This document shows positions 51,784-59,815 of a stretch of 64,000 nt of DNA, piece after piece (position 1 is the stretch's first letter; each line of letters starts with the position of its first letter). The position numbers and the translations under genes are program-made. The stretch covers positions 66,401-130,400 of the forward strand of contig CATZPY010000001.1 of assembly GCA_958422985.1 (NCBI GenBank), read 5' to 3'. The notes under the pieces are model-generated. The model did not search any database. It was not told the DNA's origin and saw only the letters and a program-made list of their open reading frames with translations. This DNA is from an uncultured Clostridium sp. (GTDB taxonomy: Bacteria > Bacillota > Clostridia > TANB77 > CAG-508).

Positions 51784-52230
51784 ATGATTGCTATAGGAGC
51801 AGATCATGGGGGATATAAACTAAAAGAAGAAATAAAAGCGTATTTTAATAAACAAGGTATTGAATTTAAAGATTTTGGAACTAATTCAGGAAAAAGAACA
51901 GATTATCCGATTTATGCAAAAAAAGTTGCACAAGCAATGGTGGATAAAGTTGCAGACAAGGGGATATTAATATGTAGATCTGGTTATGGAATGACAGTTG
52001 TAGCTAACAAATTTAAAGGTGTAAGAGCTGCAAGTGTAACTAGTGTAGAATATGCAAAATCTGCTAAAGCAGATGATGATATAAATTTATTAACTTTATC
52101 TGGTGATAATACAGAAGTAAAAGAAGCAATAGATATGATAAATGCATGGCTAGAAACAGAATTTAAAGGTGGAAGATATAAAGAAAGATTAGACATGCTA
52201 GAAAAAATAGAAAATGAAAATATGAAATAG
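51784..52230 (+). CDS. rpiB: Ribose-5-phosphate isomerase B family protein
   Basis: A 148-residue RpiB/LacAB sugar-phosphate isomerase: IAIGADHGGYKLKEEI at the N-terminus, DYPIYAKKVA, then the catalytic-Cys loop ILICRSGYGMTVVANKFKGV. Family members usually have C-G-T-G in that loop; here it is C-R-S-G, so substrate preference could differ. It interconverts ribose 5-phosphate and ribulose 5-phosphate in the usual case. It is 11 bases upstream of the WecA/TagO-like gene and likely co-transcribed. Confidence 0.85.
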   Translation: MIAIGADHGGYKLKEEIKAYFNKQGIEFKDFGTNSGKRTDYPIYAKKVAQAMVDKVADKGILICRSGYGMTVVANKFKGVRAASVTSVEYAKSAKADDDINLLTLSGDNTEVKEAIDMINAWLETEFKGGRYKERLDMLEKIENENMK

Positions 52231-52241
52231 AGGTGTTAAAC

Positions 52242-53489
52242 ATGTGGGGAGATATAGCGATTGCATTTTTATTGGCTTTTATAACAGCTTTTATGATGAC
52301 ACCATATTCTATAAAACTAGCGAAAAAAGTAGGTGCGGTAGATGTACCAAAAGATAATAGAAGAATGCATCATAAACCCATACCAAAATTAGGTGGAGTT
52401 GCTGTTATTGCAGGATTTGTAGTTTCGTTTATATATTTAGTAATAACATTATCAATAGAAGATTCATCAAGAATAAACTTATTTGGCGTAGAGCAATATG
52501 GTAAAAAAGTACTTGGATTCTTTATAGGTGTGTTAATTTTAGGAATAACTTGTTTTATAGATGATGTAAAAACAATAAGACCTTTAGCAAAGCTTTCAGG
52601 GCAACTTCTAGCTGCTGTTGCGGTTGTGTTATCTGGAATAAGAATTATAGAGGTGGTACCATTATTTGAATCAGCTGTAGTTAACGAAATAGTTTCTATG
52701 GTATTAACAGTAATTTGGATAATTGTAATTACCAATGCCATAAATTTAATGGATGGATTAGATGGTTTATCTTCTGGAATAACAATGATTTCATGTATAT
52801 CATTATTAATAATATTTTCATTAAATAATTCACCATTAATTGCAATAATAATGATAACAGCATTAGCAGGGGCATTATGTGGATTCCTACCATTTAATTT
52901 TAATCCAGCTAAAACATTTATAGGGGATACAGGGTCTAATTTTTTAGGATTTACATTATCAGTAGTTTCAATTTTAGGTGTTGCGAAAACATATACAGCA
53001 GTTGTAATTATTTTACCAGTAATAGTACTTGGGTTACCAATTTTTGATACACTATGTGCAATCTTAAGAAGAATCCATAAAGGAAAATCATTAAAGGCCA
53101 TATTCCAAGCAGACAAAGGTCATTTACACCATAGAATAGTAAGAAAAGGTTTTTCACAAAAACAAGCAGTTTATATTTTATATGGAATAAGTGCAACATT
53201 TGGAATGTTTGCGGTAATATTATTCGAAAGTGGAATAATAAAAGCAATTTCTTTTGCATTTATGGTAATTGCAGTTATTGCCTTGGGATATAGAAGCTTT
53301 TCAAATTTACGTGGAGATGAAGGAAGCATGTATGAATGCTCGAATTGTAAATATATTTATAATCCAAAAGTAGGAAATGAAACAGCCGGTGTTGGCCCAA
53401 ATACAGAATTTTACGATTTACCAGAAGAATGGAACTGTCCAGTTTGTGGTGAAAGAAAAGATATGTTTACACCATATGAAGAAAAATAA
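52242..53489 (+). CDS. WecA/TagO-type undecaprenyl-phosphate sugar-1-phosphate transferase fused to a rubredoxin domain
   Basis: A 415-residue protein. Residues 1-355 form a polytopic MraY/WecA-family transferase: RMHHKPIPKLGGVAV, FIDDVKTIRPLAKL, NLMDGLDGLSSGI, FIGDTGSNFLGF and KGHLHHRIVRKGFS. These include the Asp and His residues that bind Mg and substrate. It starts wall polymer or surface glycan synthesis on the lipid carrier. Residues about 363-415 are an added rubredoxin-like domain with YECSNCKYIYNP and WNCPVCGERKDMF (two CxxC pairs binding iron). Such a fusion is not part of the family. A free rubredoxin gene follows 65 bases later. Start ATG at 52242 follows GAGGTG. Confidence 0.9.
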   Translation: MWGDIAIAFLLAFITAFMMTPYSIKLAKKVGAVDVPKDNRRMHHKPIPKLGGVAVIAGFVVSFIYLVITLSIEDSSRINLFGVEQYGKKVLGFFIGVLILGITCFIDDVKTIRPLAKLSGQLLAAVAVVLSGIRIIEVVPLFESAVVNEIVSMVLTVIWIIVITNAINLMDGLDGLSSGITMISCISLLIIFSLNNSPLIAIIMITALAGALCGFLPFNFNPAKTFIGDTGSNFLGFTLSVVSILGVAKTYTAVVIILPVIVLGLPIFDTLCAILRRIHKGKSLKAIFQADKGHLHHRIVRKGFSQKQAVYILYGISATFGMFAVILFESGIIKAISFAFMVIAVIALGYRSFSNLRGDEGSMYECSNCKYIYNPKVGNETAGVGPNTEFYDLPEEWNCPVCGERKDMFTPYEEK

Positions 53490-53554
53490 ATTTAAATATT
53501 GATAAAATATGATTTTCATAATATAATTATAAAAAAATTAAAGAGGTGATAAAG

Positions 53555-53707
53555 ATGTATGTTTGTTTAGCTTGTGGATATGTATACGATCCAGAAAAAG
53601 GAGATCCAGATTCTGGAATAGCTCCAGGAACAGCTTTTGAAGATATACCAGAAGATTGGGTTTGTCCACTTTGTGGAGTAGGAAAAGATATGTTTGAAAA
53701 ACAATAA
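53555..53707 (+). CDS. Rubredoxin
   Basis: A complete 50-residue rubredoxin with iron-binding pairs [12 protein letters not shown] and [15 protein letters not shown] and the usual aromatic core (FEDIPEDW). It carries single electrons in the cytosol, often to oxygen- or peroxide-detoxifying enzymes of anaerobes. It is close in sequence to the C-terminal domain of the preceding transferase, suggesting that domain came from duplication or fusion of this gene. Start ATG at 53555 follows AGAGGTGAT. Confidence 0.95.
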   Translation: MYVCLACGYVYDPEKGDPDSGIAPGTAFEDIPEDWVCPLCGVGKDMFEKQ

Positions 53708-53716
53708 GAATTATAA

Positions 53717-53758
53717 TAATCTGCTGAACTTCGTATATAGTTGTAGGCAGATTTTCTT
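53717..53758 (+). terminator. Rubredoxin terminator
   Basis: AATCTGC and GCAGATT arms followed by TTCTTATT; a modest hairpin. Confidence 0.5.
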
Positions 53759-53788
53759 ATTAAAAGAGCTAATGAACTTTTAAAATAT

Positions 53789-53826
53789 AAAACCGGGATT
53801 TTAAGGACCGTCCCCAAATCCCGATA
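53789..53826. repeat. Dispersed palindromic repeat family 1, copy 10
   Basis: AAACCGGGATTTTAAGGACC, then GTCCCCAAATCCCGATAG, almost identical to copy 1 inside the element. It touches the hslO ribosome site GGAAGGA. Confidence 0.8.
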
Positions 53827-53839
53827 GGAAGGATAGAAA

Positions 53840-54718
53840 ATGGAAGATAATATAATAAAATTTTTAGCATATAATGGAAGAATTTCTATAACTTGTGCAG
53901 ATACAACAAATTTAATAGAATCTGCAAGAAAAACTCATGACCTAAGCCCAGTTGCAACAGCAGCATTGGGGAGATTACTAACAATGGGGATAATAATGGG
54001 AACAGATTTAAAGTCCGAAAAAGACAATATTACATTACAAGTAAAAGGTGATGGTCCAATAGGAAAAATGGTTGCTGTTGTAAATAGTAATCTAAAAATA
54101 AAAGGGGTAGTAGATAACCCACAAGTTGATGCACCATTAAATGAATTTGGAAAATTGGATGTAGGTGGTGTTGTTGGATTTAATGGATATGTAAATGTAA
54201 TAAAAGATATTGGTTTAAAAGAGCCTTATATTGGTGTAATACCAATTTCATCTGGAGAAATTGCAGAAGATTTTGCAAGATATTTTACAGAGTCAGAACA
54301 AACAAGATCTGCTGTTGCATTAGGAGTTTTAGTAGATAAAAATGGGGTAAAAAATGCAGGAGGATATTTGGTAACAGCTATGCCAGATGCTACAGAAGAG
54401 GATATAACAAAACTGGAAGAAAACATATATAAATCTGGAGCAATTTCTAAAATGCTAGAAAACAATTTATCATTAATAGATATTGCAAAACAAATAACAG
54501 GTGATAAAAATTTAAAAGTTATTAAAAAGGATATGAAACCAAAATATGAATGTGATTGTAGCAAAACAAAAATAGAAAGGGCTCTATTAGCATTAGAAAA
54601 AAATGAACTAAATAAAATTATAGAAGAAGATGGAAAAGCAGAGATAATATGTCATTTTTGTAATAAAAAATATTTATTTTCTAAAGAAGAATTAATAAAT
54701 TTAGTAAATAAAAAATAA
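53840..54718 (+). CDS. hslO: Redox-regulated chaperone Hsp33
   Basis: A 292-residue holdase chaperone activated by oxidative unfolding. The N-terminal core shows RKTHDLSPVATAALGRLLTM and the domain-swapped middle. The C-terminal redox switch has four zinc Cys as CDC...CHFC (near residues 236-275). Normal length, all four Cys present. It follows a family 1 repeat and the rubredoxin gene, consistent with a redox-protection neighbourhood. Confidence 0.95.
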   Translation: MEDNIIKFLAYNGRISITCADTTNLIESARKTHDLSPVATAALGRLLTMGIIMGTDLKSEKDNITLQVKGDGPIGKMVAVVNSNLKIKGVVDNPQVDAPLNEFGKLDVGGVVGFNGYVNVIKDIGLKEPYIGVIPISSGEIAEDFARYFTESEQTRSAVALGVLVDKNGVKNAGGYLVTAMPDATEEDITKLEENIYKSGAISKMLENNLSLIDIAKQITGDKNLKVIKKDMKPKYECDCSKTKIERALLALEKNELNKIIEEDGKAEIICHFCNKKYLFSKEELINLVNKK

Positions 54719-54750
54719 TAATATGGTTATAATATAATTAGGTGATTATT

Positions 54751-54996
54751 ATTAAAGTATCATATATAAAGTCAATTCATGATAATAATAGTTTTAAGTT
54801 TTTTAAAAATATTGGTATGAATGGTATAGAATTAGAAGAACTAGAAGATGTGGATAAAGTTTTAAATAAACTAATAGATAAAGATTATAAGACATTTTTT
54901 TTAACAAATGAAGTTGCTGGTTATTCACAAGATTTATTTAAAAAATATTATAATTCTAAAGATATAAATATAATAATTGCCAAAACAAAAAAATAG
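54751..54996 (+). CDS. Small protein resembling V/A-type ATPase subunit F
   Basis: An 81-residue alpha/beta protein: an N-terminal strand (KVSYIKSI), a helix, GIELEELEDVDKVLNKL, YKTFFLTNEVAGY and a final strand INIIIAKTKK. This layout recalls subunit F of V/A-type ATPases, but no such operon is nearby. No ATG fits. The GTG at 54742 lies inside the ribosome site AGGTGAT; an ATT at 54751, eight bases after AGG, gives the natural N-terminus. It precedes yyaC by 62 bases. Role unknown. Confidence 0.45.
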   Translation: MKVSYIKSIHDNNSFKFFKNIGMNGIELEELEDVDKVLNKLIDKDYKTFFLTNEVAGYSQDLFKKYYNSKDINIIIAKTKK

Positions 54997-55058
54997 TTAT
55001 GTAACTTAAGTGAATATACTATAGAAAAAAGCATATACTGTGGTTATGGAGGGGTACA

Positions 55059-55601
55059 ATGTATTCTAATAACCTAGTATATGCTAATTTTAATTTAGAA
55101 CTAAATAAAATTATAGAAAAAATAAATAAAAAAAGATATTCTAATTTAATTTTTGTTTGTATTGGAAGTAATAAAATGGTAGGAGATAGTTTAGGACCAC
55201 TAATTGGTGAAACTTTATATAAAAATTTAAAAGATAAAAAGATAAAAATATTAGGAAACTTAAAAAATAATGTTAATTCAAAAAATATAAATCAAATATT
55301 AAAAAATATAGAAAAAGAATATACAAAGTCATATGTTATTAGTATAGATTCAGCATTATCAAATAGTATAAAGCCAGGAAATGTTTTTATATTAAAAAAA
55401 GGATTAGTACCAGGCAGTGCATTAAAAAAGAAATCTATAGTAATTGGAAACACTTCTATAAAAGCGATAGTAGGAAAAGATGAAAAAAACTTAGTTAAAA
55501 ATTATTATAATTTAAAAAATGCAGATTATAAAATGATATTAAAATTTTCAAAAAATATTTCTAATATAATATTAGAAAGTATAAAATCTTTAAATTTGTG
55601 A
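55059..55601 (+). CDS. yyaC: Spore-associated protease-like protein YyaC
   Basis: A 180-residue DUF1256 protein, related to the germination protease GPR: IFVCIGSNKMVGDSLGPLIG, the YVISIDSALSN block and KPGNVFILKKGLVPGSALKK are diagnostic. YyaC is a sporulation-specific protein of unknown exact role in Bacillus. Start ATG at 55059 follows GGAGGGG. The neighbouring genes at 56-57.5 kb are also sporulation genes. Confidence 0.9.
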   Translation: MYSNNLVYANFNLELNKIIEKINKKRYSNLIFVCIGSNKMVGDSLGPLIGETLYKNLKDKKIKILGNLKNNVNSKNINQILKNIEKEYTKSYVISIDSALSNSIKPGNVFILKKGLVPGSALKKKSIVIGNTSIKAIVGKDEKNLVKNYYNLKNADYKMILKFSKNISNIILESIKSLNL

Positions 55602-55637
55602 ATTATTAATATAAATATAGATTTAGAGGTGATACAT

Positions 55638-55964
55638 ATGGAAATGAAAAATATGATAGTATTAAGAAATTTGCCTTCAAATATTGTAGAAGAGGCATGG
55701 GTTATATTAAAACCAGAAATAAAGAATAAGGAAAAAGAAGTAATAAAAAAATTAAAATCAAATGACCTTAAAAGTAGACCAGAAGACGGATATGTTGTAA
55801 AAGAGGCCGAAACAGTAATACATGACTATTTAAAAAATATAAATAATTATGAAGATAAGAAAAAATATAATACAATTATTAAAAAATACAATAAACTTAA
55901 GAAGATAAGTTTTGTAGTGTTTTGCATACTTGCAATAACTTGTATATTAAATTTTATATTTTAA
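55638..55964 (+). CDS. Small tail-anchored protein of unknown function
   Basis: A 108-residue protein: a soluble charged region (residues 1-85, with NLPSNIVEEAWVILKPEIKN) and a single C-terminal membrane helix (ISFVVFCILAITCILNFIF). The ATG at 55638 follows AGAGGTGAT. It sits between yyaC and spoIVFA, so a sporulation role is possible. No family recognised. Confidence 0.5.
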   Translation: MEMKNMIVLRNLPSNIVEEAWVILKPEIKNKEKEVIKKLKSNDLKSRPEDGYVVKEAETVIHDYLKNINNYEDKKKYNTIIKKYNKLKKISFVVFCILAITCILNFIF

Positions 55965-56027
55965 ACATAAAAACCTCAACCCATGAATATATTGTACAAA
56001 TATATTACTAAGGAAGAGGTGTTTTTT

Positions 56028-56879
56028 ATGGAAAGAGTATTAACAACAGAAGAAAGAATAAGAAGAGCAGAAGAGATATATAGAAATAAAGGAAATATAA
56101 GAGAAACAAAAACAAAGGAACATTCGAAATTAAAAAATAGAATTATAAAAAAAGTTATAATCCAAATATTAGTATGTTTAAGTATATATTGCATTTTTTA
56201 TTCTTTTCAAAATGCAGAAAACTTATTTTCAAAAGATATGCTTAGTAAAGCAAAGCAAATTATGGAATATGATGTTAATTTTAATGAAATATATATAAAT
56301 TTTACAAATTGGATTAATATAAATAAAAAAGAATCTGAAAATAAAATTGAAAATACTATGGCAAATGAATTGGTAAATGAAGTTAATTTAAATGAAACAA
56401 TAGAAAATAACACAAATATAGGTGGGGCTACAGAAGAAAAGATAGAAACAAATTTATCACAAATGGAAATTGATGCAAATGAGATAAAAAATAAATATAA
56501 TATGACAAAGCCAATTGTAGGAACAGTTACATCTAGGTTTGGACATAGAAATCCTACAACAGTATCTGTGCCAAAAAATCATACAGGAATAGATTTAGCA
56601 GCGAATACAGGTACGGTTATATATGCAAGTTTAGATGGGATAGTTAAAATAGCTTCTGGCGAAGGTGATTATGGAAATCATTTAAGAATAGAAAAGGATG
56701 ATGTAGCAATTTATTATGCACATTGCAATAAATTATATGTAAAAGAAGGTGAATATGTTAAACAAAATCAACCTATTGCAGAAGTAGGAGCAACAGGGAA
56801 TGTTACAGGACCACATTTACATTTTGAAATAAGAAAAAATGATAGGTATGTAAACCCTGACTTAATTTTAAGTTTTTAA
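56028..56879 (+). CDS. spoIVFA: SpoIVFA-like M23-domain protein
   Basis: A 283-residue protein: a basic cytosolic N-terminus, one membrane helix (about residues 45-65) and an Asn/Glu-rich linker. The C-terminal M23 domain shows SRFGHRNPTTVSVPKNHTGI, DLAANTGTVI, YYAHCNKLYV and HLHFEIRKND. SpoIVFA holds the SpoIVFB protease inactive until cleaved by SpoIVB. Placement 27 bases before a SpoIVFB-type gene makes this the best call, although the metal ligands look intact, unlike the degenerate Bacillus protein. It may retain activity in the manner of SpoIIQ-type proteins. Start ATG at 56028 follows AGGAAGAGGTG. Confidence 0.75.
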   Translation: MERVLTTEERIRRAEEIYRNKGNIRETKTKEHSKLKNRIIKKVIIQILVCLSIYCIFYSFQNAENLFSKDMLSKAKQIMEYDVNFNEIYINFTNWININKKESENKIENTMANELVNEVNLNETIENNTNIGGATEEKIETNLSQMEIDANEIKNKYNMTKPIVGTVTSRFGHRNPTTVSVPKNHTGIDLAANTGTVIYASLDGIVKIASGEGDYGNHLRIEKDDVAIYYAHCNKLYVKEGEYVKQNQPIAEVGATGNVTGPHLHFEIRKNDRYVNPDLILSF

Positions 56880-56906
56880 TAATGAATTTATTAGAAAGGG
56901 TGAGCG

Positions 56907-57563
56907 ATGGAATTTAAAATAGATATAAAAATATTTTTAGTAGGATTAATTTTTTTTATTGTTAATCAATTTTATATGTACATATTATTTATGATATTTG
57001 TAATTATACACGAATGTTTTCATCTTTTAGCAGGAATAATATTAGGATATAAGGTAAAAAGCTTAAAAATTATGCCATTAGGTGTTTCGGTAGGATTTGA
57101 AGAAAAAGAAGAGGAATATAATACCAAAATAAGAAAATCAAATATTAATAATGTAAAAAAGATAATTATATTATTAATGGGTCCTATTTCTAATATAGTA
57201 CTTGCAGGCATGTTTTTAGTATTAAATAAACCAGAACCAGTCTATATAAATATAATAATTGCAATATTTAATTTATTACCAATATATCCACTAGATGGTG
57301 GGCAAATATTAAACAGAGTATTAAGAATTTTTTATAGTAATTTTGAATCATACAAAATAAGTAATTATATTAATAATATAATGATGAGTATTCTTACAGC
57401 ACTAGCTAGTATTGGTTTATTATATACAAAGAATATAGCAATTATTTTTATAGTGATTTTTATGTGGCACTTAATAATAAAAGAAAATATAAAATACAAC
57501 GAAATGAGCAAATATTTTAAATCTTTTCACAATCTGGACAAAAAAACTAATTATAATGTATAA
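56907..57563 (+). CDS. spoIVFB: SpoIVFB-type intramembrane metalloprotease
   Basis: A 218-residue M50 (site-2) protease with several membrane helices, zinc motif IIHECFHLLAG (HExxH) near residue 36 and the second ligand motif NLLPIYPLDGGQ near residue 128. It cleaves pro-sigma K in the mother cell when freed from SpoIVFA by SpoIVB. CBS domains found in some relatives are absent, as in short clostridial versions. It follows spoIVFA behind AAAGGGTGA. Confidence 0.88.
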   Translation: MEFKIDIKIFLVGLIFFIVNQFYMYILFMIFVIIHECFHLLAGIILGYKVKSLKIMPLGVSVGFEEKEEEYNTKIRKSNINNVKKIIILLMGPISNIVLAGMFLVLNKPEPVYINIIIAIFNLLPIYPLDGGQILNRVLRIFYSNFESYKISNYINNIMMSILTALASIGLLYTKNIAIIFIVIFMWHLIIKENIKYNEMSKYFKSFHNLDKKTNYNV

Positions 57564-57589
57564 TAGTTATGTAAAAGGAGCGAAAATAT

Positions 57590-58270
57590 ATGGGTAGTGA
57601 AAAGATTTTAGTAGTAGATGACGAATCAAGAATGAGAAAACTAATTAAAGACTTTTTGGCTCAAAAAGGATACGAAATTTTAGAAGCAGAAGATGGCGAA
57701 AAGGCATTAGAAATATTTGAAGAAAACCAAAATAAGATAAATTTAATCTTATTAGATGTTATGATGCCAAAACTAGATGGTTGGTCTGTTTTAAGGCAAA
57801 TAAGGCAAATATCACAAATACCAATTATAATGCTTACAGCAAGAGGAGAAGAACAAGACGAACTATTCGGATTCGAACTTGGTGTTGATGAATATATTTC
57901 AAAACCATTTAGTCCTAAAATATTAGTAGCAAGAGTTGAAGCAATATTAAAAAGAGTGTATGGAGACACAAAACAATTAAAAGATTATGATGGAATTGTA
58001 ATAGATCAAGAAGGACGTACTGTAAAAGTGGATGGAAAGCCAATTGATTTAAGTTTAAGAGAATATGAATTATTAAAATATTTATTAGATAATGAAAATA
58101 TTGCACTCTCAAGAGATAAAATATTAAATAATGTATGGAATTATGATTATTATGGAGATTCACGAACAATAGATAGTCATATAAAAAAGATTAGACATAA
58201 ATTAGGAAAAAAAGGAAAGTATATAGAAACAGTAAGAGGAATCGGATATAAGTTTGAAATAAAGAAATGA
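57590..58270 (+). CDS. OmpR-family response regulator
   Basis: A 226-residue two-component regulator. The receiver domain has the acidic pair in VVDDESR, phospho-acceptor Asp56 in LLDVMMPKLDG, Thr in MLTARG and Lys in ISKPFSP. The C-terminal winged helix shows LSLREYELLKYLLDNE and SRTIDSHIKKIRHKLG. It is ten bases before a sensor kinase gene. The target genes cannot be read from sequence. Confidence 0.93.
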   Translation: MGSEKILVVDDESRMRKLIKDFLAQKGYEILEAEDGEKALEIFEENQNKINLILLDVMMPKLDGWSVLRQIRQISQIPIIMLTARGEEQDELFGFELGVDEYISKPFSPKILVARVEAILKRVYGDTKQLKDYDGIVIDQEGRTVKVDGKPIDLSLREYELLKYLLDNENIALSRDKILNNVWNYDYYGDSRTIDSHIKKIRHKLGKKGKYIETVRGIGYKFEIKK

Positions 58271-58279
58271 GGATAGAAA

Positions 58280-59785
58280 ATGGAAAGAATCGTAAAAAAA
58301 GCTAAATCAGTAAGAGTAAAACTTTTTCTTATCTTATGTCTTGTTGTATTATCAATTATTGCTTTCTTAATACTAGTAAATAGTTTTGTATTAGAAAAAT
58401 ATTATCAATATACAAAAAGCAATAACTTAAAAAGTACATATGCATTAATTAATTCTTATTATACTGGTCAAATAAGTGTTGATAATATAAGTGACGAATT
58501 AGATAAAATATCAATAAGTAATAATTTTGATATAATAATAAAAGATAATGAAAATGTTGCAATATATATGTCTAATAAAGACTTTTTATCAAGCATAAGA
58601 AAAGTCATAAATTTTTGGGGAATGGACAAAAAACAAGAAGCAACAATAATTGAACAAGAAGATAATATAGAAATAAAAAGAATTGTTGATACAGAAACCA
58701 AAATGACATATATGTTATTAAAAGGAACTTTAGACAATGGATTTGTAGCATATATAAGACTTCCGATGTCATCAATAACAGAAAGTGTTCAAATATCTAA
58801 TAAATTTTTATATTTAATAGCATGTATTGTTATTATAGTTGGTGGAATTGTAATAATATATATATCAAAACAATTTAGTAGTCCAATTTCAGAAATAAGC
58901 GCAATAGCTAAAAAAATGGCAAATTTGGACTTTAGTCAAAAATATGTAGTAAAAGATGATGATGAGATAAATGAACTCGGAAAAAATATAAATATAATGT
59001 CAGAAAAACTAGAAGGAACAATAAATCAACTTAGAAGTACAAATATAGAGCTTGAAAGAGATATTGAGAGAAAATCAAAAATTGATGAAATGAGAAAAAG
59101 TTTCATATCAGATGTATCACATGAATTAAAAACGCCAATTGCTTTAATACAAGGATATAGTGAAGGACTTTTAGAAAATGTTAATACAGATGAAGAAAGT
59201 AGAAAATTTTATGCAGAAGTTATATTAGATGAAGCCACAAAAATGGACAAAATGGTTAGACAATTAATAGAACTTACCAAATTAGAGTATGAGAATAGGG
59301 AATTTAATAATAGAAACTTTAATATAGTAGAATTAGAAAAAGAAATATGTAGAAGTTCTAAAGTTATGATTGAAGAAAAAGGAGCAAATGTTGAATTTGA
59401 AACAGCTGATGTAATAAATGTATATGCAGATGATTTCTATATAAGTCAATGTATTACAAATTATTTAACAAATGCAATAAAACATGTTGAAGAAGTTGAT
59501 GGTGAAAAAACTATAAAGATAACAAATACTATTAATAATGATAAAGCTAGAATTACTATATTTAATACAGGTAAAAACATTGAAGAGGAAAATCTATCTC
59601 GTATTTGGAACAGATTCTTTAAAGTGGATGAATCAAGAAATAGAGAAGATGGTGGAAGCGGAATAGGCCTTTCTATTGTTAGAGCAATTATGAATAATTA
59701 TGGAAATGATTTTGGCGTGGAGAACAAGCCAAATGGTGTTGAATTTTATTTTGATATAGATTTGGAAAGAAAAGATAAGAATTAG
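58280..59785 (+). CDS. Sensor histidine kinase
   Basis: A 501-residue membrane kinase: membrane helices near residues 13-35 and 173-197 flank an external sensor of about 135 residues. A HAMP domain follows, then DHp with His281 in SDVSHELKTPIALIQGYSE. The HATPase domain has NYLTNAIKH (N box), IFNTGKNIEEEN and GGSGIGLSIV. It is the partner of the response regulator upstream. The signal is unknown; the external part has no recognised domain. Confidence 0.93.
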   Translation: MERIVKKAKSVRVKLFLILCLVVLSIIAFLILVNSFVLEKYYQYTKSNNLKSTYALINSYYTGQISVDNISDELDKISISNNFDIIIKDNENVAIYMSNKDFLSSIRKVINFWGMDKKQEATIIEQEDNIEIKRIVDTETKMTYMLLKGTLDNGFVAYIRLPMSSITESVQISNKFLYLIACIVIIVGGIVIIYISKQFSSPISEISAIAKKMANLDFSQKYVVKDDDEINELGKNINIMSEKLEGTINQLRSTNIELERDIERKSKIDEMRKSFISDVSHELKTPIALIQGYSEGLLENVNTDEESRKFYAEVILDEATKMDKMVRQLIELTKLEYENREFNNRNFNIVELEKEICRSSKVMIEEKGANVEFETADVINVYADDFYISQCITNYLTNAIKHVEEVDGEKTIKITNTINNDKARITIFNTGKNIEEENLSRIWNRFFKVDESRNREDGGSGIGLSIVRAIMNNYGNDFGVENKPNGVEFYFDIDLERKDKN

Positions 59786-59815
59786 AGGTTGTGATTTACA
59801 ACCTCTAAAATATTT
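59783..59815. terminator. Hairpin between convergent kinase and asnB genes
   Basis: TTAGAGGTTGT, GATTT, ACAACCTCTAA: a perfect stem shared by both 3' ends, with only a weak T tract. Confidence 0.55.

Noticed and set aside
52370..53116. 248-codon open frame on the minus strand
   Set aside because: It is antisense to the WecA/TagO-type gene, has no ribosome site, and its composition is the mirror of the real gene.
2456..53826. Repeated palindromes as a CRISPR array
   Set aside because: Copies are scattered singly between genes over 51 kb, with no regular spacers and no cas genes.
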